This document shows, piece by piece, positions 1 to 6,209 of a stretch of DNA of 7,590 nt. The first letter of the stretch is position 1; every line of letters starts with the position of its first letter. Both the position numbers and the translations under genes were made by a program. The notes under the pieces are model-generated. The model had not been told where the DNA came from, ran no database searches, and saw only the letters and a program-made list of their open reading frames with translations. The DNA comes from an uncultured Verrucomicrobiota bacterium (GTDB lineage Bacteria; Verrucomicrobiota; Verrucomicrobiia; Chthoniobacterales; SZAS-18): contig CALMVM010000225.1 of assembly GCA_937873255.1 (NCBI GenBank), forward strand, positions 1 through 7,590, in the 5' to 3' direction.

Positions 1-303
1 CGCCACCGCAGGACGGACGGCGACGCGCCGCCCGCGTTCTTCGGTTACATCCTGATCGGCGTCGGCTCGACCCTCGTGCTGCTCGGCTGGACGTTCGGCT
101 CGCTCCTGATTTACAGCGGACGCTGCCTGGCGCGCCACCGGCGGCGGACGTTTTCGATGGTGATCGCCGGCATCGGCTGTCTGCAAGTGCCCTTGGGCAC
201 GATCCTGGGAGTGTTCACGCTGACCGTCCTGCAACGGCCCACCGTGCGCGCTCTTTACGACACCACCGTCAGCCCGCAAGGAAGCCCGGCCCTCCGCGCA
301 TGA
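1..303 (+). CDS. C-terminal end of a small two-helix membrane protein, function unknown (5' partial)
   Basis: The reading frame is open from base 1, so the gene begins outside the window; 100 residues are visible before the TGA at 301-303. Two hydrophobic stretches, at about visible residues 14-38 and 51-76, are split by a strongly basic loop (RCLARHRRR, 41-49), so the loop is probably cytoplasmic. The second helix and its end read PLGTILGVFTLTVLQRP, a pattern I recall from uncharacterised small membrane proteins with no assigned role. The stop overlaps the pssA start in an ATGA arrangement, which suggests one transcript and translational coupling with phospholipid synthesis. A GTG at 76 would be a possible start, but it falls inside the first helix, so an upstream start is much more likely. 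The function cannot be assigned. Confidence 0.72.
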   Translation, partial: RHRRTDGDAPPAFFGYILIGVGSTLVLLGWTFGSLLIYSGRCLARHRRRTFSMVIAGIGCLQVPLGTILGVFTLTVLQRPTVRALYDTTVSPQGSPALRA

Positions 304-1262
304 AAACCCCGGTCTTTCTCCCCCGCCGCGCGCCGGACCCGTACGATCCGAAAATTTACCTGCTGCCCAACCTCATGACCGCCGGCAACCTGTTCTGCGG
401 GTTCGCGGCGACGCTGAAGGTCATCACGGGTACGCTCGTCGCTATTCCCGGTCAGGCGACCACCATCGGCGTCAGCACCGTCGTCGCGGAAAGCAGGGCC
501 GCCGAGGGCGTGTGGAGCGCGGCGTCCATCGATCAATTTCACGCGGCGATCTGGTTCATCCTGGCGGCGTGCGTGTTCGACGTGCTCGACGGCCGGCTCG
601 CACGCCTGGGGGGGCACGACAGTCCGTTCGGCCGCGAGTTCGATTCGTTGGCGGACATCGTCAGCTTCGGCGTCGCGCCGGCGTTGCTCGTGTACAAGAT
701 CGTGCTTTACGAATTCGGCCGGTTGGGACTGCTCATCGCGTTCGTGTACTTGGCGTGCGGGGCGTTGCGACTGGCGCGGTTCAACTGCATCGCCGCCGCG
801 TCGGACGCCGACAACGGCGCGCAGGCGTCCCCGGCGGAAAAAGGCAAGCCGTTCAAGGGCGTGCCGATCCCGGCGGCGGCGGGCGTGATCGCCTCGCTAA
901 CGGAACTCCTCCTGTGGTTCGACGAGGGCGGCCGGCCGTTGGGAGCGTGGAAATTCGCCCTGCCGCCGCTGACGATTTTCCTGGCGTTGATGATGTTCAG
1001 CCAGTTCCGTTACCCGAGCTTCAAGGCGATCAACTGGCGCACGCAAAAGACGATCCCGACCCTGGTGATGATCCTGGTTTTGATCGTGTTGACGATCCAG
1101 TTCTACCACTGGATGCCGGCGGTGATTTTCCTGTGCTACCTGATGTACGGTTTCCTGCGCCCGTGGCTGTCGCTGAGTTGGCGGCGATCCATCGAGGAAG
1201 AAATCGGCGAGGAATCCGACGAAGCGAACGGAGACGACCCGGAAACGGACGAGGCGAGGTAG
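300..1262 (+). CDS. pssA: CDP-diacylglycerol--serine O-phosphatidyltransferase (phosphatidylserine synthase)
   Basis: This integral membrane enzyme joins CDP-diacylglycerol and L-serine to give phosphatidylserine and CMP, the committed step to phosphatidylethanolamine. The 320-residue product carries the complete CDP-alcohol phosphotransferase signature DG-x2-AR-x8-G-x3-D-x3-D, with D97, G98, A101, R102, G111, D115 and D119; these acidic residues bind the metals and serve in catalysis in this family. About seven or eight hydrophobic segments follow an N-terminal PNLMTAGNLFCGF helix, and a typical KGVPIPAAAG segment lies at 186-195. Two things lengthen it relative to the usual roughly 250 residues: a loop at about 49-80 between the first helix and the catalytic region, and an acidic tail at about 299-320 rich in Glu and Asp. 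The ATG overlaps the upstream stop. A phosphatidylserine decarboxylase partner gene is not visible. Phosphatidylserine synthase is favoured over the related glycerophosphate enzyme (PgsA) by the serine-type sequence around the motif. Confidence 0.93.
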   Translation: MKTPVFLPRRAPDPYDPKIYLLPNLMTAGNLFCGFAATLKVITGTLVAIPGQATTIGVSTVVAESRAAEGVWSAASIDQFHAAIWFILAACVFDVLDGRLARLGGHDSPFGREFDSLADIVSFGVAPALLVYKIVLYEFGRLGLLIAFVYLACGALRLARFNCIAAASDADNGAQASPAEKGKPFKGVPIPAAAGVIASLTELLLWFDEGGRPLGAWKFALPPLTIFLALMMFSQFRYPSFKAINWRTQKTIPTLVMILVLIVLTIQFYHWMPAVIFLCYLMYGFLRPWLSLSWRRSIEEEIGEESDEANGDDPETDEAR

Positions 1263-1326
1263 AAAGGTGAAGGATTGGTAAAACACCGATTTTCTCCGGA
1301 GCGCCAAAGGCGCGGCTTCATAAGAG

Positions 1327-1345
1327 CCTAGGGCAACGCCCTAGG
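1327..1345. repeat. Perfect 8-bp hairpin with AAC loop, left arm of the palindromic element
   Basis: CCTAGGGC and GCCCTAGG flank an AAC loop. This hairpin can form on its own strand in competition with the long outer stem. No U-run follows it, so it is not a classical intrinsic terminator by itself. Confidence 0.8.
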
Positions 1346-1366
1346 ATGTGCAGTCATTTCCGAGAG

Positions 1367-1424
1367 CCCTGAAGGGGCGATTCATCTGTGCGCTCACCGA
1401 CCGGAATGAGTCGCCCTTACAGGG
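1367..1424. repeat. Inner inverted repeat of the palindromic element
   Basis: The arms 1367-1385 and 1406-1424 pair over 19 nt with three mismatches, around a 20-nt loop. Its centre coincides with that of the outer arms, which supports a single element made of two inverted units. Confidence 0.75.
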
Positions 1425-1446
1425 TTTGGCAGAAACAACCGTCTAA

Positions 1447-1465
1447 CCTGGGGCGTTGCCCTAGG
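1447..1465. repeat. 8-bp hairpin with GTT loop, right arm of the palindromic element
   Basis: This is the mirror copy of the hairpin at 1327-1345, with CCTGGGGC and GCCCTAGG around a GTT loop and one G-T wobble pair. It is followed by CTTTT, which resembles a weak terminator in the plus direction, that is, for pssA. Confidence 0.65.
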
Positions 1466-1534
1466 CTTTTATGAGGCCGCGCCTTTGGCGCTCCGGAGGC
1501 GTATCTCACGCTGGACATCTCCCCCGACCGGACC

Positions 1535-2701
1535 TCATCCCAGCATTTTCCGCAGCGTCCGTGTCCCCTCGAAAATTTCTTCCGCGCACGCCCGCGCCTG
1601 CCGCGAGAGCGCGGGCCAGTCGAGGAGGGTCCGCTCGACCGCCGCGCGCGCCTCTTCCAGCGTACCGATTTCCATGAAACCGCTTTCCGCCGGCAGATAA
1701 CGCCCCGCCGCCGCGTTCTCCGTGATGACCGGCCGACCCGTCGCCAGAAACGCCGCCGCCCGGTCGCTGATCCAACCCGTGCGCCAGAGCACGTCCACCC
1801 CCTTGATCGCCGTGAACTCCGCCAGCGCCCCGCGCAGATACCGCCGGTACACCGCCGGCGACGAGGCCACCGCGTGAGGGTCGCGCAACCTCCAGCCGAG
1901 GGCTTCGAGCCGGGCGCGTTCGACGTCGTTGCCCGCGCCGAGGTAGACGGCCAGTTCCATCCGCGCCGCCGGCACCAGTTTGGGCAAGGTCAGGAAAGGC
2001 TCGAACTTCGCGCCCTTCGACAGGTCGCGCCATTCGCCGTCGATGATCATCTCGTTTTTCCAGTACCACTGGCCCACCGTCGTGAACGCCCCGCGCGGCG
2101 GGCGGGGGCAAGCCCGGTTGAGCACGGTGTCCACGAGCGGGTAAAACGTTTTCCAAGCCAACCCGTTGTCGGGCATCCGGCAGTCGGGCGCGCCCTGGTT
2201 GAGCCCGATGGTCCAGAACTCGTGATGAGTGGACTGGCCCAATTCCATCGAACTCATCCAGTAGGCGAATTCGCTCGGGTCGATGTCGCAGAGCAGCCGC
2301 TTTTCGAAACGCAGCAAAAACGGCGGACGGATCGAATAGCTCAGGTTGAGCAGCGTGTTCGGGCCGGCGAGACGGTCCTCCAGTTCGCGGCGGCTCATGC
2401 CCAGCGGACGCATCGCGGCGAGGTCGTGCGCTTCGGTGGCAGGCTGTTGGTAGAGCAGGCAATATCGGTCGGCCAACCCGTGCTGCCGGAGGCGCTCGCG
2501 GAAAGCGCGGATGCAGGCGCGGTCGTGCGCGGGGTTATCGGAAGCGGGCAGGATTTCCAGCCAGACGAAATCGCGCCCGAGGCGTTGCAGCGCGAGCGCC
2601 CACTGGAGCGGCACGGAGAAGTTGCCGCCGCCCTCGCGGTATTTGGCCGCGAAGCCGCTCGCCAGGAAAATCGTTTCGCCCGCCGGGGACCGTTGGTTCA
2701 T
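1535..2701 (-). CDS. Putative GT-B-fold glycosyltransferase (glycosyl transferase family 1-like)
   Basis: A 388-residue soluble protein without a signal peptide or membrane helices. The N-terminal part has a glycine-rich turn and helix typical of GT-B enzymes ([22 protein letters not shown], shown in part: GGGNFSV at about 24-30, followed by [10 protein letters not shown] at 41-50). The C-terminal part reads [21 protein letters not shown] at 313-333 (key residues D313, R314, G322, R323, P324, E328), then [16 protein letters not shown] to 351. This matches the sugar-nucleotide-binding region of the CgeB/YkvP-like glycosyltransferase group as I remember it. Donor and acceptor cannot be told from sequence. 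I chose the ATG at 2701 because the frame continues upstream only as antisense to mscL, and because the GT-like sequence begins right after it. It is divergent from mscL and convergent with pssA, so it is probably transcribed alone. The product could act on cell-surface or lipid-linked glycans, but that is inference. Confidence 0.72.
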   Translation of the reverse strand: MNQRSPAGETIFLASGFAAKYREGGGNFSVPLQWALALQRLGRDFVWLEILPASDNPAHDRACIRAFRERLRQHGLADRYCLLYQQPATEAHDLAAMRPLGMSRRELEDRLAGPNTLLNLSYSIRPPFLLRFEKRLLCDIDPSEFAYWMSSMELGQSTHHEFWTIGLNQGAPDCRMPDNGLAWKTFYPLVDTVLNRACPRPPRGAFTTVGQWYWKNEMIIDGEWRDLSKGAKFEPFLTLPKLVPAARMELAVYLGAGNDVERARLEALGWRLRDPHAVASSPAVYRRYLRGALAEFTAIKGVDVLWRTGWISDRAAAFLATGRPVITENAAAGRYLPAESGFMEIGTLEEARAAVERTLLDWPALSRQARACAEEIFEGTRTLRKMLG

Positions 2702-2746
2702 CGCAAAGGTGTTTGGCGCCGCGCGTTTTCGTGTAACCTCGCGCGC
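2702..2746. promoter_or_regulatory. 45-bp divergent gap between the glycosyltransferase gene and mscL
   Basis: Both genes start outward from this gap, so any adjacent promoters must sit within it or overlap the coding ends. TTGGCG at 2713-2718 and TGTAAC at 2732-2737 are the nearest sigma-70-like boxes, but their 13-bp spacing is too short to be convincing. No Shine-Dalgarno sequence is visible for either gene. Confidence 0.3.
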
Positions 2747-3169
2747 ATGAGTCTTTTCAAGGAATTCAAGGAGTTCGTCAGCCGGGGTAACGTCGTGGAC
2801 CTGGCGGTGGGCGTGATCATGGGCGCGGCGTTCGGCAAGATCGTCAGTTCGCTGGTGGCCGATGTCGTGATGCCGCCCATCGGCCTCGTGATGGGCCGTG
2901 TCAACTTCACCGATCTCAAACTGGCGCTCGGCCATTCGTCCGATCCCGCCAGGCCGCCGGTGACGATCAACTACGGTACGTTTTTGCAAACGACGCTGGA
3001 TTTCGTGATCATCGCGCTGGCGGTGTTTTTGATGGTCCAGGCGATCAACCGGCTCAAACGCAAGCAGGCCGCCGCGCCCGCGCCCGAGCGCATTCCCACC
3101 CCGGAGGAAAAACTCTTGACGGAAATCCGCGACCTGCTCAAAGCCGGGTCCGGGCACGACAAGGGCTGA
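2747..3169 (+). CDS. mscL: Large-conductance mechanosensitive channel MscL
   Basis: MscL is the inner-membrane pentameric channel that opens under membrane tension and releases solutes during hypo-osmotic shock. The 140-residue product is close to the usual size (136 in E. coli). It begins with the amphipathic helix [20 protein letters not shown], continues into the first pore helix with [20 protein letters not shown] and the MPPIG turn at 42-46, and keeps the gate-region glycine at position 22. A periplasmic loop follows at about 50-80, then the second helix at about 82-103, a basic RLKRK stop and a C-terminal bundle helix containing [13 protein letters not shown] (120-132). The ATG at 2747 gives exactly the conserved N terminus; the frame stays open far upstream only because it is antisense to the glycosyltransferase gene. 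A small DUF3253 gene follows after 7 bp and is probably co-transcribed. Confidence 0.97.
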   Translation: MSLFKEFKEFVSRGNVVDLAVGVIMGAAFGKIVSSLVADVVMPPIGLVMGRVNFTDLKLALGHSSDPARPPVTINYGTFLQTTLDFVIIALAVFLMVQAINRLKRKQAAAPAPERIPTPEEKLLTEIRDLLKAGSGHDKG

Positions 3170-3176
3170 ACCGGAA

Positions 3177-3404
3177 ATGGCCTCCCTCGAAGACCGGATT
3201 CTGGAGCGGCTGCGCGGATTGCGCGCCGGGACGACCATGTGCCCGGGACGATTGTCGGTGGACCTCGGGTCGCGTCTGGCGCAATTGCGTCCGACGTTCA
3301 TGAAGATGGCGCGCGCGGGGCGTATCGCCATCCTGCAAAGGGGCCACGTCGCTGACCCGGACCGTCTCAAAGGTCCGTTCCGGGTGGCGATGCCCCGCTC
3401 CTAA
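3177..3404 (+). CDS. Small DUF3253 family protein
   Basis: A 75-residue soluble protein. An N-terminal helix (SLEDRILERLRGL) is followed by CPGRLSVDLG at 22-31, then RPTFMKMARAGRIAILQRG at about 38-56, and a closing VADPDRLKGPFRVAMP. This order (a Cys-Pro start to a helix, a helix carrying Met-Arg/Lys, a G-R-I strand, a QRG turn, D-P, and a GPFR end) matches DUF3253, a small winged-helix-like family of unknown role, as I remember it. The gene starts 7 bp after the mscL stop and probably shares its transcript. No ribosome binding site is obvious in the 7-bp gap, so translation may depend on ribosomes finishing mscL. Its stop is 5 bp from that of the convergent lipoprotein gene. A nucleic-acid-binding role is conceivable from the fold, but nothing here proves it. 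Confidence 0.75.
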   Translation: MASLEDRILERLRGLRAGTTMCPGRLSVDLGSRLAQLRPTFMKMARAGRIAILQRGHVADPDRLKGPFRVAMPRS

Positions 3405-3409
3405 CCGCG

Positions 3410-3859
3410 CTACAATCCGAGAGGATGATTCGCGTCGAAATCACTCTCGATGATCGGGTTTTCCTCGCCGTAGCCGCGCGCGTATTCGCGGTTGAAATCC
3501 CGGTAGAAATTCTCCACGAATTTTTGGCTCAGCCCGAAGCAGTGCAACGCCGCGATCACGCGCGAATCCTCCGGTCGGAACGTCACGTCCAGCACGACCT
3601 TCCCGGAAATGTATCGCCCTTCGCCCTGACGGATAAATCCGCGCCGTTGCGCGAATGCCCCGATGTCCGCCGTTGCCCGTGCCACGGTCGGCTGGCCGGG
3701 CGCATCGACGAGGATGGCAAACCCACCTTGGGGTTCGTGCCGGCCTTCCTTGACCGGCGGCGGCGGCGCGCTGGTCAGGATCGAGGGGCTTTGCATGAAG
3801 GCGCAGCCCGCGAGCGCGAGGAGCGGCAGAAGCAGCGCGTATCGGTAAATCGTCATCAT
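3410..3859 (-). CDS. Small lipoprotein of unknown function
   Basis: A 149-residue precursor with a short basic N terminus, a hydrophobic core (YALLLPLLA) and a lipobox L16-A17-G18-C19, so signal peptidase II should cleave before C19 and leave a lipid-anchored protein of about 131 residues. A proline-rich linker (APPPPV, 31-36) leads to a mixed alpha/beta domain from about 45 to 125, and the end is polar. I recognise no family. Two adjacent ATG codons (3859 and 3856) are both possible starts, with one residue of difference. Upstream on the same strand lies dinG, separated by an inverted-repeat element ending 20 bp before this start, so the gene probably needs its own promoter in or near that element. 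The mature domain has one further cysteine, C107. Position 20 is Ala, so a +2 aspartate inner-membrane retention signal of the E. coli type is absent; outer-membrane sorting is possible. Confidence 0.8.
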   Translation of the reverse strand: MMTIYRYALLLPLLALAGCAFMQSPSILTSAPPPPVKEGRHEPQGGFAILVDAPGQPTVARATADIGAFAQRRGFIRQGEGRYISGKVVLDVTFRPEDSRVIAALHCFGLSQKFVENFYRDFNREYARGYGEENPIIESDFDANHPLGL

Positions 3860-3879
3860 GGCAGCGCCGACGTAAATCA

Positions 3880-4000
3880 GAATTTGTCCACGGATTACGC
3901 AGATTTACACAGATTAGTGGAAAGCGGGAAAGGAATGTCCGTCCTTTCTCTTCTCCCCTTCTGAAATCTGTGTAAACCTGCGTAATCTGTGGACAAATTC
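3880..4000. repeat. Inverted-repeat element with 36-nt arms between dinG and the lipoprotein gene
   Basis: The arms 3880-3915 and 3965-4000 are reverse complements over 36 nt with two mismatches, separated by 49 bp. Each arm is built of a degenerate word of about 10 nt, seen as GATTACGCA, GATTTACACA and GATTA in succession. Sequences of the form CCACGGATTACGCAGATT are, from memory, common dispersed repeats in environmental bacterial genomes. The element begins 17 bp past the dinG stop, a natural place for a terminator. The rest of the gap, 3860-3879 and 4001-4017, shows nothing recognisable. Confidence 0.88.
3928..3948. repeat. Small hairpin inside the spacer of the second inverted-repeat element
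   Basis: GAAAGGA (3928-3934) and TCCTTTC (3942-3948) pair over 7 bp around a 7-nt loop. It sits between the long arms, so the folded RNA would be a long stem carrying a smaller apical hairpin. Confidence 0.6.
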
Positions 4001-4017
4001 AGTCCTTCGGGATCGGG

Positions 4018-6087
4018 TCACATCACGGATTCCACCGGGCATTTCGGCAGCGCCGCGAGGAAGGCGCGTCCGTACGGCTTGCGCACGACGCGGCTGTCCA
4101 GGATGGCGACGATGCCTTTGTCGCTTTTCGTGCGCACGAGCCGTCCGACGCCCTGGCGCAATTTCAGGATCGCTTCCGGCAGCGAGTATTCGCTGAACGG
4201 GTCGCCGCCGCGCTCCTTGATGAGTTCGCAGCGCGCCTCCGTCGCCGGGCTGTCCGGCGGCGCGAAGGGCAGCTGCGTGATGATGACGTTCGACAGCGCC
4301 TCGCCCGGCACGTCGACGCCGCTCCAAAAGCTCTCCGTGCCAAACAGCACGCTGCCCGGCTGCGTCTTGAACGCCTCCACCATTTTCCGCCGCGAAAGCC
4401 CCTCGCCCTGCACGAGCAGCGGCCAGTCCTGTTCCGCGAAGAAATCGCGCATCCGCTGCGCCGTCGCCTGCATCATCCGGTAGTTCGTGAACAACACGAA
4501 CGCGCGCCCCTTCGTCTGCTTGGTGAAGTGCCCGATCCACTTGGCGAGCGCCTCCTCGTAGCCCGCCTCGCGCGGCGTCTCGGGCATCTTCGGCGTGAGA
4601 TAGAGCTTCATCTGCTTCTCGTAGTCGAAGGGACTGCCGATCTGCACCGCGTCGATCCCCGCGCCCATCGCGCCGACGCGCTGGCGAAAATACCCCATCT
4701 CCGGCCCGCCTACCGAAAGCGTCGCGCTCGTCATGACCACGCTGCCTTCCTCGCGGAACAACATTTTCGACAAAATCTCCGACAGGTCGATGGGCGCGGC
4801 GTTGAGCGACAGGTTGCTCTCGGTCTTGCCCGTGCGCTCGACCCAATAAACATGGTTGTCCGCGCTCTGATCGATGAACGTCGCGATGCCCTGCCGCGCC
4901 GATTCCAGCCGCCGGCCGAGGTCGGACAATTCCGCGCGCGTGATGTCGTCGTCCGTGATCCGCACCGACGCCTCGCCGACCAGCCCGCACAGCCGGTCGA
5001 GCGCCGGCCCGAGCGTGTCGTGGACGAGGGCCGGTTCGCGCACGCGGCACTCGCGCCCGCCGCGCTTGAAGTCCACGCGCCGATCCACATCCTGGAAAAA
5101 AATATACATCTCCTCCAGCAATTCTCTCGTCGTGCGCACGCCTTCCGCGTTTCGCAAGACGGGCCCCAACGCGTTCTTCGTGCGCGGATGGTAGAGCCGT
5201 TGGAGTGCGTTGCGCAGGCCGTACTGCGACACCCCGAGCCCGATCTGCCGCGCCGCCGTCGCCTCGACGGTGTGCGCCTCATCGAAGATCACGAAATCAT
5301 CCTCGAACAGATACCCGTTCACGGCCTCGCCGCCGTCGGATTCCTCGTTTTCCACGTCGGCCGCCGCGTGGACCTCGGCGTCCTGCTGTTCGGCCATGGC
5401 GCTGCCGAGCAGCACAAAAAACAACGCGTGGTTGAGCACCACGATGTCCGCCGCCTGCACCTTGCGCCGCGCCGCTTGGTAGAAACACCCGCTATCAGGC
5501 CCGCACGTCTTCGGCGTGCAGACGTGTGCCTCGCTGCACACCTGTTGCCAGACGTTGTGCTCGGGTTCGCGCGGCAGGTCGGAGAGCGAACCGTCCTCCG
5601 TCCGCTGGCTCCAGTAATGGATCGCTTCCAGCGCCGATTGCTCGGGGCCGGTGAAGAGTTCGGTGGACTGTTGCAGCGCGCGCTTGAGCCGGCGCGGGCA
5701 GAGGTAGTTCGACCGCCCCTTGAACAGCGCCGCCTCGAACTCCGCGTCCAGCAGCTTTTGCAGGATCGGGATGTCCTTGTAGATGAGCTGTTCCTGCAAG
5801 TTGATCGTGTGCGTGGACACGACGGCTTTCTTTTCGTGTTCGAGCGCGTACATCACGGCCGGGGCGAGGTACGCGAGGGATTTGCCGACGCCCGTGCCCG
5901 CCTCGACGACGAGGTGCCGCCGTTCGCACAGCGCCCGCGCCACCGCCGCGCCCATCTGCTGCTGCTCGGGGCGAAACTCGAAATTCTTCGCCTTCCCGAG
6001 CGTGCCGCCCGGCGCGAACATTTCTTTGATTTGCCCCACGAGGCTCGTGCAGTCGTCGGAATCGAAATCGGAGCGGAGGGCGATCAT
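4018..6087 (-). CDS. dinG: ATP-dependent DNA helicase DinG (XPD-like, iron-sulfur)
   Basis: A superfamily 2 helicase of the XPD/DinG group, which unwinds DNA 5' to 3' and helps repair and the removal of R-loops or blocked forks. The 689-residue product has Walker A as EAGTGVGKS (62-70), an iron-sulfur domain, the Walker B box DEAH (269-272), MTSATLS (452-458), and motifs V-VI ending in QGVGRLVR (645-652). The iron-sulfur ligands are likely C130, C190, C195 and C201; the 5- and 6-residue spacing of the last three equals that of E. coli DinG as I remember it. C184 is an extra nearby cysteine. An acidic insert lies at about 231-258. I chose the ATG at 6087; an ATG at 6129 would add 14 residues encoded by the flanking repeat. 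There is no clear ribosome binding site. The start lies only 12 bp from an inverted repeat. YoaA is the main alternative name. Confidence 0.93.
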   Translation of the reverse strand: MIALRSDFDSDDCTSLVGQIKEMFAPGGTLGKAKNFEFRPEQQQMGAAVARALCERRHLVVEAGTGVGKSLAYLAPAVMYALEHEKKAVVSTHTINLQEQLIYKDIPILQKLLDAEFEAALFKGRSNYLCPRRLKRALQQSTELFTGPEQSALEAIHYWSQRTEDGSLSDLPREPEHNVWQQVCSEAHVCTPKTCGPDSGCFYQAARRKVQAADIVVLNHALFFVLLGSAMAEQQDAEVHAAADVENEESDGGEAVNGYLFEDDFVIFDEAHTVEATAARQIGLGVSQYGLRNALQRLYHPRTKNALGPVLRNAEGVRTTRELLEEMYIFFQDVDRRVDFKRGGRECRVREPALVHDTLGPALDRLCGLVGEASVRITDDDITRAELSDLGRRLESARQGIATFIDQSADNHVYWVERTGKTESNLSLNAAPIDLSEILSKMLFREEGSVVMTSATLSVGGPEMGYFRQRVGAMGAGIDAVQIGSPFDYEKQMKLYLTPKMPETPREAGYEEALAKWIGHFTKQTKGRAFVLFTNYRMMQATAQRMRDFFAEQDWPLLVQGEGLSRRKMVEAFKTQPGSVLFGTESFWSGVDVPGEALSNVIITQLPFAPPDSPATEARCELIKERGGDPFSEYSLPEAILKLRQGVGRLVRTKSDKGIVAILDSRVVRKPYGRAFLAALPKCPVESVM

Positions 6088-6099
6088 CGGGGTCGGGAA

Positions 6100-6209
6100 C
6101 GGCACTTTAACACAGAGACACGGAGACACAGAGAAACACTGAGAAAAACATTTTTTTAAATTCCTCTCCGTGGTCCTCCGTGTCTCCGTGTCTCTGTGTT
6201 AAAGTGCCG
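6100..6209. repeat. Inverted-repeat element with 44-nt arms in the dinG/DUF58 divergent region
   Basis: The arms 6100-6143 and 6166-6209 are reverse complements over 44 nt with four mismatches; the outermost 30 pairs are perfect. The 22-bp spacer (6144-6165) is very AT-rich (AAAAAC, then ATTTTTTTAAATT), unlike the surrounding DNA. The element differs from the other two in sequence but shares their plan. It sits between divergent gene starts, so it is not in a terminator position; it could hold promoters or fold into the 5' leader of dinG. The remaining parts of the gap, 6088-6099 and 6210-6268, show nothing I can name. Confidence 0.9.
6111..6144. repeat. Degenerate 8-nt tandem words in the left arm of the third element
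   Basis: CACAGAGA, CACGGAGA and CACAGAGA follow one another, then a 10-nt variant AACACTGAGA. The right arm carries the complementary series. The words suggest that the arm grew by slippage or short duplication before or after it was inverted. Confidence 0.7.

Larger units (their letters stand above)
1294..1498. repeat. Large nested palindromic element: two inverted copies of a ~100-nt unit
   Basis: The outer arms 1294-1341 and 1451-1498 are reverse complements over 48 nt with two mismatches. A second, co-axial inverted repeat at 1367-1385 and 1406-1424 matches at 16 of 19 positions, and the stretches between also show weak complementarity. The whole 205-bp block is therefore best read as two tail-to-tail copies of a unit of about 100 nt, centred near 1396. 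It lies 31 bp after the pssA stop and 36 bp after the stop of the convergent glycosyltransferase gene, so it may end transcription from both sides. No protein is encoded. Short open frames through it are incidental. The rest of the gap, 1263-1293 and 1499-1534, shows nothing recognisable. Confidence 0.88.

Noticed and set aside
512..1270. Plus-strand frame in another phase of pssA
   Set aside because: It is a shadow frame, Arg/Val/Gly-rich, without family features; the pssA frame carries the full catalytic motif.
1294..1498. Intact insertion sequence
   Set aside because: Terminal inverted repeats are present but there is no transposase frame between them, and I see no clear target-site duplication.
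1471..1700. Two short plus-strand frames starting in the right arm of the first palindrome
   Set aside because: They start in repeat DNA and run antisense to the end of the glycosyltransferase gene; a mirrored short frame starts in the left arm for the same reason.
1874..2746. Upstream in-frame extension of mscL
   Set aside because: The extension is antisense to the glycosyltransferase gene, and MscL of normal size starts exactly at 2747 with its conserved N terminus.
2702..3370. N-terminal extension of the glycosyltransferase frame across mscL and the DUF3253 gene
   Set aside because: It lies opposite two recognisable genes and has no domain; the GT-like sequence begins just after the ATG at 2701.
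3425..3964. Plus-strand frame opposite the lipoprotein gene
   Set aside because: The minus strand has a proper lipobox and signal peptide; the plus frame ends inside the repeat element and has no features.
3880..4000. CRISPR array
   Set aside because: The repeats are inverted, not direct, and only two arms are present, with no regular spacers or cas genes nearby.
6088..6129. Longer DinG N terminus starting at 6129
   Set aside because: The extra 14 residues are largely encoded by the inverted-repeat element; the ATG at 6087 gives a normal start.
4528..6159. Long plus-strand open frame of over 500 codons opposite dinG
   Set aside because: It is antisense to a clear DinG with all helicase motifs, is rich in Arg, Leu and His as expected from the reverse of a GC-rich gene, and shows no family pattern.
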